From NCBI GenBank assembly GCA_963796195.1, contig CAWCKS010000003.1, forward strand, positions 1 to 64,000: a stretch of DNA of 64,000 nt, given 5' to 3'. Both the position numbers and the translations under genes were made by a program. Shown in pieces: positions 57,830 to 64,000 of this stretch; the stretch's first letter is position 1, and each line of letters starts with the position of its first letter. The notes under the pieces were generated by a model. That model saw only the letters and a list, made by a program, of their open reading frames with translations, did no database searches and had not been told where the DNA came from. This DNA comes from CAWCKS01 sp963796195 (lineage in GTDB: Bacteria > Pseudomonadota > Alphaproteobacteria > Rhizobiales > Xanthobacteraceae).

Positions 57830-58037
57830 ATGGCGATCGCATCCCTCGGCCTGTCGTTGCTCGTCGTGCAAGCCCGAGACAGTGGAGACGGCCGGAGCGG
57901 CCAACGCCTGCGCCGCGAAGCTGTACTCTCACTATGATCCCGCGAACATGGAGCAGTGCGTCGATGTCTGCATGCGCTGCGAACGCGGGGTCACGACGAC
58001 CTGCACAACGTCGTGCACCTTGAAGGGCGCGCATTGA
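57830..58037 (+). CDS. Small secreted Cys-rich protein (frameshifted)
   Basis: About 69 residues. ATG 57830 starts a signal-peptide-like MAIASLGLSLLVVQA. One base removed from the CCC run at ~57874 joins it to ETVETAGAANACAAKLYSH, with eight Cys in the mature part (QCVDVCMRCERG and TTTCTTSCTLKGAH). The Cys spacing and signal sequence suggest a periplasmic disulfide- or metal-binding protein. The weak ribosome site and the needed frame change keep this tentative. The preceding 57548-57829 hold no recognisable feature. Confidence 0.45.
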
Positions 58038-58178
58038 GGGGCCGGTTGATTAGCCCAGCGCAGATCGATCAACGCCGTATCGACGTAGATCGGATTAGTG
58101 TTTGATGTCCAAGCCAGGCCCGCCGTTTGCTAGGATGCAAGCCACGAGGACGTTGGCACTCCTTGAGGAGAAACGACC

Positions 58179-59432
58179 ATGCACGGCGCAGCGAAATCAA
58201 CCGGCAGTGCGCGAGAGCGCGCCTATTCAACGCCGCTCGATGCGTTCGACGTTGGCGACCCCGCATTATTCGAAAGCTACGAGTTCTGGCCCTACTTTGA
58301 GCGGCTGCGCAAGGAAGACCCGGTCCACTACTGCAAGGACAGCATGTTCGGACCTTACTGGTCAGTAACGCGATACCACGACATCATGTCGGTCGACACC
58401 AATCACGGCATGTTCTCGTCGGCGGCGGCGCTCGGCGGCATCACGATCAGCAATGCGGCTGCCGCCGGGCGGGAGTCGTTCATCTCGATGGACGAGCCAC
58501 GTCACTCGGCGCAGCGCCGAACGGTGGCGCCGATGTTCACGCCGACCCACCTCGATCAACTGGCCATCAATATTCGCAAGCGCTCACAGAGCGTGCTCGA
58601 CAATCTGCCACGCAACGAAACATTCGACTGGGTCGACAAGGTCTCGATCGAATTGACCACGCAAATGCTCGCGGTGCTGTTCGATTTTCCGTGGGAGGAT
58701 CGCCGCAAGCTGCCGTATTGGTCCGACGTCGTCGCGACCATTCCCGGGCCCGATCGCCTGGTCAAGACGGAGGATGAGAGACAGGCGGTTCTGCAGGAGT
58801 GCGCCGGCTATTTCTCGCATCTCTGGGAAGAGCGTGTGAACCAGCCCTTGAAGAGCGATCTGCTCTCGATGATGGCGCACAGCGATGCGACACGCGGCAT
58901 GACTCCCGAGAATTTCCTCGGCAATCTCGTGCTGTTGATCGTTGGCGGCAACGACACCACGCGCAACACCATGACCGGCAGCCTTGTCGCGCTGGCCGAG
59001 AATCCGGATCAGTACCGGAAGCTGCGTGAAAATCCGGCCCTCATGGAGAGCTTCGTGCCAGAGGTGATCCGCTGGCAGACGCCGCTCGCGCATATGCGCC
59101 GGACTGCGATCGCGGACGTGATGGTCGCCGGCAAGCAGATCAGGAAGGGCGACAAGGTCGTCATGTGGTACGTGTCCGGTAACCGCGATGAAGAGATCTT
59201 CGCCAATGCTGATGCGTTCGACATCGAGCGCAGGGACGCCCGCAAGCACATTTCGTTCGGCTTCGGCATTCACCGCTGCGTTGGGATGCGACTTGCCGAG
59301 CTCCAGCTAAAGATCATCTGGGAAGAAATCCTGAAACGCTTCGATCGCATCGAAGTGGTGGGCGAGCCAACGCGGCCGTACTCGAGTTTCATCAAAGGCT
59401 ATGAGAGCTTGCCGGTGCGCATTGCGGCGTAA
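58179..59432 (+). CDS. Cytochrome P450
   Basis: 417 residues, start ATG 58179 after GAGGAG. Soluble bacterial P450: oxygen-binding I-helix LLIVGGNDTTRNT, ExxR in PEVIRWQTP, haem-thiolate loop FGFGIHRCVGMRLAE with the Cys ligand. The C-terminus FIKGYESLPVRI and the region RIEVVGEPTRPYSSF resemble CYP153-type alkane or terpene hydroxylases. Electron-transfer partners (ferredoxin and reductase) are not next to it. Frame intact. Confidence 0.93.
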   Translation: MHGAAKSTGSARERAYSTPLDAFDVGDPALFESYEFWPYFERLRKEDPVHYCKDSMFGPYWSVTRYHDIMSVDTNHGMFSSAAALGGITISNAAAAGRESFISMDEPRHSAQRRTVAPMFTPTHLDQLAINIRKRSQSVLDNLPRNETFDWVDKVSIELTTQMLAVLFDFPWEDRRKLPYWSDVVATIPGPDRLVKTEDERQAVLQECAGYFSHLWEERVNQPLKSDLLSMMAHSDATRGMTPENFLGNLVLLIVGGNDTTRNTMTGSLVALAENPDQYRKLRENPALMESFVPEVIRWQTPLAHMRRTAIADVMVAGKQIRKGDKVVMWYVSGNRDEEIFANADAFDIERRDARKHISFGFGIHRCVGMRLAELQLKIIWEEILKRFDRIEVVGEPTRPYSSFIKGYESLPVRIAA

Positions 59433-59737
59433 GCGGCACACCTCGACAGCGCCGCACGTTGTGGCCTTCCGCTAAGTCAGCGCCGCTGACCTTGTTGTTA
59501 CCAAGCGATGCCTTGCCTGCGTCGTGAGCGCGCATGCCGTCGTCGCGGGAATGAGCTAATATTGCTTCTCTCCTTGGCGTGACAGCGAAGCTCGCGAGGG
59601 GACAACAGACCAGGCCGCCGCTCAAACGCGCGGGCTTTCAAAGCGATCAACCTTTCGGACCCGGTCCTTTTCGGAGTCCTTTTGCGCGCGCAGCGCTCTG
59701 CGCGCTCCGCGGTCATTGCTCGAAAGGGGAAGCTGCC
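59433..59737. other. Leader region before second peptide-binding protein
   Basis: 305-bp gap between the P450 and the binding-protein gene. It holds one clear structure: GCGCGCAG-CGCT-CTGCGCGC (59686-59705), an 8-bp hairpin ~32 bp before the start codon, which may affect translation. No gene seen. Confidence 0.35.
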
Positions 59738-61280
59738 ATGACAAAGCCAGTCCATTCGCATGCGATGTTACGGACCGCACTTGCCGCGGCAACGAGCCTG
59801 CTGCTCGTGGCGGGACCGGCTCATGCGCAAAAGCAGGGCGGCAGCATCACACTCGGCGTCGAGCTCGACATTCCCGGTTTCGATCCGCTCAAGGTCAACG
59901 TGTTCGACACCGCGGCGCAAATGGCGGCCGCCTTGATCTTCGATACGCTGACGGCGCGCGACAACGACGGCAATCCCGTGCCGAAGCTCGCTTTGTCCTG
60001 GACCAACTCCGAGGACTACAAGACCTGGACCTTCAAGCTGCGGCCCGGCGTGACCTTTCACGACGGCACGCCGTTCAATGCGCAAGCGGTGGCCTGGAAA
60101 TATGACCGGCACAAGGACCCGAAAAACAAGTGCGGCTGTGCGTTCCTGATCCAGTTCATCGACAAGGTCGAAGCCACAGACGATCTGACCGTCGTCTTCC
60201 ATCTCAAGGAGCCGACCGCCGAGCTGCCCAATCTGCTGGCATTCCCCGGCGCCAACAACGTCATGTATTCGCCGACCGCGGTCGCGAAGCTCGGCGAGGA
60301 TTACAACAGGCATCCGGTCGGGACCGGCCCCTTCATCCTGAAATCCTGGGCCGTCGGCGACCGCATGGTGGTCGAGCGCAACCCCAACTACTGGAACAAG
60401 GGTCATCCCCATCTCGACCGCATCGAGTTGCGTCCGCTGCCCGACCAGCAGGCGCGGTTTGCGAGCCTGCTCTCCGGCTCGTCGGACCTGATCTGGGACG
60501 ATGAGTACGACTCCGACAATATTCTGAAGGCCAGGCAGGATCCGTCGCTGACGGTGCACACCTATACCGGCTCGGGTGCGCAACCCTATGCGTTCAACAC
60601 CAAGGTCGCGCCGTTCGACGACGTTCGTGTGCGGAAGGGACTGGTGATGGCGATCGACCGGGCGAAGATGTCGCAGGTGCTGACCAACGGCTTGAGCAAG
60701 CCGGCCAGCAATCCTTATGGCGACGGCTCGTGGGTGAAGTGCGCCGACGATGGCGCGCTCGGCTTCGAGCCGGAGAAGGCGACGCAACTCATCAAGGACT
60801 ACGGCAAGCCCGTGCAGTTCAAGCTGGTCGTCACGGCGACACCGCGCGGGCGCACGATCGGCCAGGTGCTGCAGCAGTTCTGGAAGAAGGTCGGCGCCGA
60901 CGCCGAGATCGAGCAGGTTGAACAGACCGCGGTCGCCGCGCGCGGCTTTACCCGGCAATTCCAGATCACGCCGTGGCGCATTCCGGACTTCGCCGGATCC
61001 GGAGCCGGGCATCAACGCGCTGTTCCATTCCGGCAGCGCGTTTGCGCTGTCGCAGTATTCCAATCCCGAGCTCGACGCGCTGCTCGATCATGCGCGCTCG
61101 ACGGCAGATCGCGCCGCCCGCACAGCGGACTACTGCGCGATCACGCGGATCATCAACCGCGACGCGCCGTGGTTCTTCACCTTCCAGAACACGTATTATG
61201 CTCTCGCCCGGAGCAAGCTGAAAGGCGTGCCAAAACTGCTCAGCGGGCTGATCGATGTCTCCGACGCCTGGCTCGAGTAG
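59738..61280 (+). CDS. ABC transporter substrate-binding protein, family 5 (second copy)
   Basis: ~513 residues, start ATG 59738 after AAAGGGGA. Signal peptide LRTALAAATSLLLVAGPAHA. Family features: TFKLRPGVTFHDGTPFNAQ, VGTGPFILKSWAVGDRM and VERNPNYWNKGHPHLDRIE. A frameshift at ~60995 (GG for G, corrected PDFADPEPGINALFHSG) moves the last ~90 residues to another frame; they end at TAG 61280. No permease or ATPase genes follow, so it must use a transporter encoded elsewhere. Probably binds peptides or similar polar solutes. Confidence 0.88.
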
Positions 61281-61412
61281 CCACTGAGGTTCAATAGGAA
61301 TTCGCTATCGAAAGCCGAGCCACCCGGCATTTCAGGTCGCGCGCGCGTTCGAGCATTCTCCTGATCAAGCCAGCCCGCGGATCACCTGCGGCGGTTACCT
61401 AAGGAGAACACC

Positions 61413-61799
61413 ATGTCACTCGCAAAGACCATCTTCGCCGCGGCAGTCGCCGCAGTCGCGCTTGCAAGCCCTGCACTCGCCGACTTCCAGTATCAGGGTT
61501 CGCCGAAGTTCGGCGAGTTCTACATCTACACCTCGCCGCAGGTTGGCCGCGCCGACACCATGGCGCGCCAGACACCTCTCAATGCCAACGCCGCGATGGC
61601 GAACGACAAGACGCCGTTCAAGGGCGGAATTCGGCAACCGCGCGCCGTAAGCGCGCGGCACGATCGGCTGGACGCAAAAGGGCTGCGGACGCAATCCGCA
61701 GCCCTTTTTGTTGCTCGATGGAATGCACATGCGTCTCGGCTTGCTTACCTCTCCCCAACGGGGAGAGGTAAGCAAAAGTCACACGGGGCTGAGCGATGA
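61413..61799 (+). CDS. Small exported protein, C-terminus uncertain
   Basis: Start ATG 61413 after AAGGAG. Signal peptide SLAKTIFAAAVAAVALASPALA, then a ~50-residue mature part (DFQYQGSPKFGEFYIYTSPQ, RADTMARQTPLNANAAM). The frame stays open to 61799, but a strong intrinsic terminator lies inside it (61680-61712). The true protein therefore probably ends before ~61670, and a frame error may hide the real stop, for example near 61650. Similar to no family I recognise. Confidence 0.5.
   Translation: MSLAKTIFAAAVAAVALASPALADFQYQGSPKFGEFYIYTSPQVGRADTMARQTPLNANAAMANDKTPFKGGIRQPRAVSARHDRLDAKGLRTQSAALFVARWNAHASRLAYLSPTGRGKQKSHGAER
61680..61712 (+). terminator. Rho-independent terminator
   Basis: GGGCTGCGGA and TCCGCAGCCC with a 5-base loop, followed directly by TTTTTGTTG. 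A textbook plus-strand terminator for the small exported protein gene; AAAA before the stem also lets it work on the minus strand. Confidence 0.9.
61741..61775. repeat. Perfect 16-bp inverted repeat
   Basis: TTGCTTACCTCTCCCC and its exact complement flank AAC. The CTCTCCCC...GGGGAGAG core is a common dispersed rhizobial palindrome. It may terminate transcripts arriving from the patatin gene on the minus strand. Confidence 0.65.
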
Positions 61800-61811
61800 C
61801 TTGTGCGAGCG

Positions 61812-62963
61812 CTATCCCGCCGCGGCGTCCATCGGCTGCTCGTGCAGGATGACGCCGGCGAGTGGATCGAACACGCCGTCCCACGGCGCCTGCTCCAGCA
61901 CCCTCATGGTGTGCACGTAGCCGGCATCCCAGCGTTTGCGGATGCCGTTTGGGGTGAAGTCGACGTCCTTGGTATGGTTCTCGTTGTCGAGCCGCGGCGC
62001 GAGCAGCCGCACCACATGCATTTGCGTGACGCAGCCATAGCTTGCGAGCTCGCGCACCCGTGCACTGTTCTTCACGTCGTCGGGCAATTGCCCCGCGAGT
62101 TCGCGGATGATTCGCCTCAAGCGATGCGCCTGCTGCTGGCGCGTGATGTGGCTCGCGATGCGGCTCGAGTACTGGATGTCCTTGTGCCGGTGCAGCACCT
62201 CCCAGATCGAGTTCGGCTCGCCGCCTTCCGGATTCCACATGTGCACCGCGAAGATCAGCGAGTTCTGCCGCGGGTTATCGTCGAATACCGCTTCGGTCGG
62301 CGTGTTGGAAAGAATGCCGCCGTCCCAGTAAAGCTCGCCGTCGATCCGGACCGCAGGAAATGCCGGCGGCAGCGCGCCCGATGCCAGCACATGCTTGACG
62401 CCCAGCTCGCCGCGCTTGGAGTCGAAGTAGCGCATCTCGCTGGTGCGCACATGCGCGGCGCCGACCGTCAGCCGCGGCCGGCAACGATTGACCAGGTCGA
62501 AGTCGATCAGCTCGTTGAGCGTCTTCTCCAGCGGCGCCGTCGAGTAATAGCCGGCGCGGTCGGGGCCGAGCGGGTAGTGCACGCCCCAATGCGCCAGCAG
62601 GTTCGGCTTGAAGAACGAGGGAATGCCGCCAAGCACGGTCGCCCAGTAGGACAGCGTGTCGTGCAGGCCGGGCCACGCACCGGGCGCAACCCACGCCGGA
62701 TTTTGTTCGACCCGGCGCCAGAACTCGCGCAGCCGTTCGAGCCGCACGGCGGGATCGTTGCCGGCGATCAGGCTGGCGTTGATCGCGCCGATCGAGGTGC
62801 CGATGATCCAGTCCGGCTCGATACCCGCCTCGTGCAGCGCCTGGTAGACGCCGGCCTGGTAAGAGCCAAGCGCGCCGCCACCCTGCAGCACCAGCACCAC
62901 CTGGCCCGGCAGCTGACGGTTGGCTGGCTTGGCGATCGGTGTGACGTCGTGGTTACCGCTCAT
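61812..62963 (-). CDS. Patatin-like phospholipase
   Basis: 383 residues. Catalytic features: oxyanion loop LQGGGALGSYQAGVYQAL, nucleophile elbow GTSIGAINAS (GxSxG) and the Asp of the dyad in YWDGGILSNTP. No signal peptide. The C-terminal ~100 residues are the DUF3734 type seen in bacterial patatins linked to PHB or lipid metabolism. It lies 62 bp downstream of the 3-hydroxybutyrate dehydrogenase gene on the same strand, probably in one operon with it. Confidence 0.92.
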   Translation of the reverse strand: MSGNHDVTPIAKPANRQLPGQVVLVLQGGGALGSYQAGVYQALHEAGIEPDWIIGTSIGAINASLIAGNDPAVRLERLREFWRRVEQNPAWVAPGAWPGLHDTLSYWATVLGGIPSFFKPNLLAHWGVHYPLGPDRAGYYSTAPLEKTLNELIDFDLVNRCRPRLTVGAAHVRTSEMRYFDSKRGELGVKHVLASGALPPAFPAVRIDGELYWDGGILSNTPTEAVFDDNPRQNSLIFAVHMWNPEGGEPNSIWEVLHRHKDIQYSSRIASHITRQQQAHRLRRIIRELAGQLPDDVKNSARVRELASYGCVTQMHVVRLLAPRLDNENHTKDVDFTPNGIRKRWDAGYVHTMRVLEQAPWDGVFDPLAGVILHEQPMDAAAG

Positions 62964-63025
62964 GTCTGTTTCCTCCGGCGTTCTTCAAGCTACGCCGACA
63001 GCGGCGTGCGTGTTACGCGTGGCAC

Positions 63026-63844
63026 TCAGTGTGCGGTCCAGCCACCATCGACCGGCAGCGCGGTGCCCGTGATCGAGGCGCCGGCTTCGCTGGCGAGAAA
63101 CACCGCAAGCGCGCCAAGCTCGTCGACGGTGGCAAAGCGCTTGTTCGGCTGCTGCGCCAGCAGCACATCGCGGATCACTTTTTCACGCGGAATGCCGTGA
63201 GCTTGCGCCTGGCCGTCGATCTGCGCTTCGACCAGAGGCGTGTAGACGTAGCCCGGGCAGATCGCATTGCAGGTGATGTTGTCTTCGGCCGTCTCCAGCG
63301 CGACCACCTTGGTTAAGCCCACGATGCCGTGCTTGGCGGCGACATAGGCGGCCTTGAACGGGGAAGCGATGAGGCCGTGGGTAGACGAGATGTTGATGAT
63401 GCGCCCGAACTTGTTGGCGCGCATGGCTGGCACCGCAAGGCGCGTGGTGTGAAACGCCGATGACAGGTTGATGGCGAGGATCACCTGCCATTTCTCGACC
63501 GGAAACTGCTCGATCGGCGCCACATGCTGGATGCCGGCATTGTTGACCAGCACGTCGAGGCGACCGTGCGTCCGTAGTGCCGTTGCGATCATCGCCTCGA
63601 TTGCGTTCGGATCGGTCATGTCGGCCGGGGAATAACTCACCTCGACTGCAAACTCCGCCGCCAGGTCGGCTCGTGAGCGCTCGATCTCGTCGGCCTTGCC
63701 AAAACCGTTCAGCACGACCGCGGAGCCGGCCTGAGCCAGTGCGCGGGCAATGCCGAGTCCGATGCCGCTGGTCGAACCGGTCACCAGCGAGGTTTTGCCG
63801 AGCAACGGCCGCACCGCGGTTTGCGGCTTGATCTGGATGTTCAT
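63026..63844 (-). CDS. bdhA: 3-hydroxybutyrate dehydrogenase
   Basis: SDR-family enzyme, 272 residues; oxidises D-3-hydroxybutyrate to acetoacetate with NAD in polyhydroxybutyrate breakdown. Cofactor motif VTGSTSGIGLGIARAL, NNAGIQHVAPIEQFP (typical of BDH), active-site YVAAKHGIVGLTK and CPGYVYTPLVEAQI. Start ATG 63844. Paired with the patatin gene, as in many rhizobia. Its upstream region has a striking repeat pair (63919-63952). Confidence 0.92.
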   Translation of the reverse strand: MNIQIKPQTAVRPLLGKTSLVTGSTSGIGLGIARALAQAGSAVVLNGFGKADEIERSRADLAAEFAVEVSYSPADMTDPNAIEAMIATALRTHGRLDVLVNNAGIQHVAPIEQFPVEKWQVILAINLSSAFHTTRLAVPAMRANKFGRIINISSTHGLIASPFKAAYVAAKHGIVGLTKVVALETAEDNITCNAICPGYVYTPLVEAQIDGQAQAHGIPREKVIRDVLLAQQPNKRFATVDELGALAVFLASEAGASITGTALPVDGGWTAH

Positions 63845-63918
63845 GATGGGTCCTCACGGCGTTTGAGTTGTATTGCTGCGAGGCAGTGTGACGGGCCGGC
63901 GCTCCGAGGCGAAATGCC

Positions 63919-63952
63919 CGATGGCTAACGTATCGATACGCGATGGCTATCG
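63919..63952. promoter_or_regulatory. Direct repeats around a palindrome upstream of bdhA
   Basis: CGATGGCTAACG and CGATGGCTATCG (11 of 12 identical) start 22 bp apart, two helical turns, on either side of TATCGATACG; together with the first repeat's CG this makes the perfect palindrome CGTATCGATACG (63929-63940). It lies 75 bp from the bdhA start. Likely binding site of a dimeric or tetrameric regulator. Confidence 0.5.
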
Positions 63953-64000
63953 CGTTTCAGCGCTTGTTTTTGTTGGCAGAATTGGACCTTGCGTGCGATT

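Noticed and set aside
57565..58023. 152-codon plus-strand frame before the P450
   Set aside because: Arg/Ser/Pro-rich, no ribosome site; the Cys-rich frame overlapping it is more protein-like.

Overview
The window looks like chromosome from a high-GC alphaproteobacterium of the Bradyrhizobium/Nitrobacteraceae type. Supporting signs are the GC-rich codon use, the many Dpp-type transporters, oxidoreductases and CoA-dependent catabolic genes, dispersed GC palindromes, and two perfect FixK/FNR boxes (TTGA-N6-TCAA) in front of short genes. No tRNA, rRNA, insertion sequence, prophage or CRISPR array was recognised. The leftmost 1.3 kb is A/T-richer and holds only a partial HEPN-like gene and unexplained DNA.

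Layout. 1.4-3.0 kb: an acyl-CoA synthetase. 3.1-16.6 kb (minus): a long catabolic gene train running from an acyl-CoA carboxylase subunit through a membrane acyltransferase, a TPP-dependent lyase/decarboxylase, a flavin monooxygenase and a complete Dpp-type peptide/nickel ABC transporter to an M20 peptidase. 16.7-19.5 kb (plus): an aromatic-type FAD monooxygenase and an oxidoreductase. 19.5-23.1 kb (minus): a three-subunit molybdenum hydroxylase. 23.3-28.8 kb: an ABC-F protein, a split chromate transporter, an MBL-fold hydrolase and a GMC oxidoreductase. 28.9-35.4 kb: a FixK-box DUF6455 gene and cell-surface glycan genes (glycosyltransferase-like, acyltransferase with SGNH domain, GT-C, second glycosyltransferase). 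35.5-44.5 kb: cytochrome c, glcD, a large TPP E1/transketolase-like enzyme, NDH-2, HvfC-like, DUF302 and a glutathione-reductase-like enzyme.

44.8-57 kb is the most organised part. A six-gene minus operon (TauD dioxygenase, BKACE, serine hydrolase, quinone oxidoreductase, MFS permease, YeiH exporter) lies divergent from an AraC regulator. A plus operon (TauD, oxidoreductase, TauD, SDR) lies divergent from an IclR regulator. A ~26-bp sequence in the AraC/TauD gap recurs, in matching orientation, upstream of a small membrane protein/[2Fe-2S] ferredoxin pair at 57 kb. A palindrome sits between iclR and its neighbour. 58-64 kb: P450, a second peptide-binding protein, a small exported protein with a clear terminator, a patatin phospholipase and 3-hydroxybutyrate dehydrogenase.

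Sequence quality matters here. More than 30 apparent single-base frameshifts, many in short homopolymers, interrupt otherwise well-conserved reading frames. One transporter gene (4.6-6.1 kb) has about a dozen. They look more like consensus errors of an unpolished assembly than biological decay. Coordinates for these genes span the reconstructed full gene, with the break positions stated.
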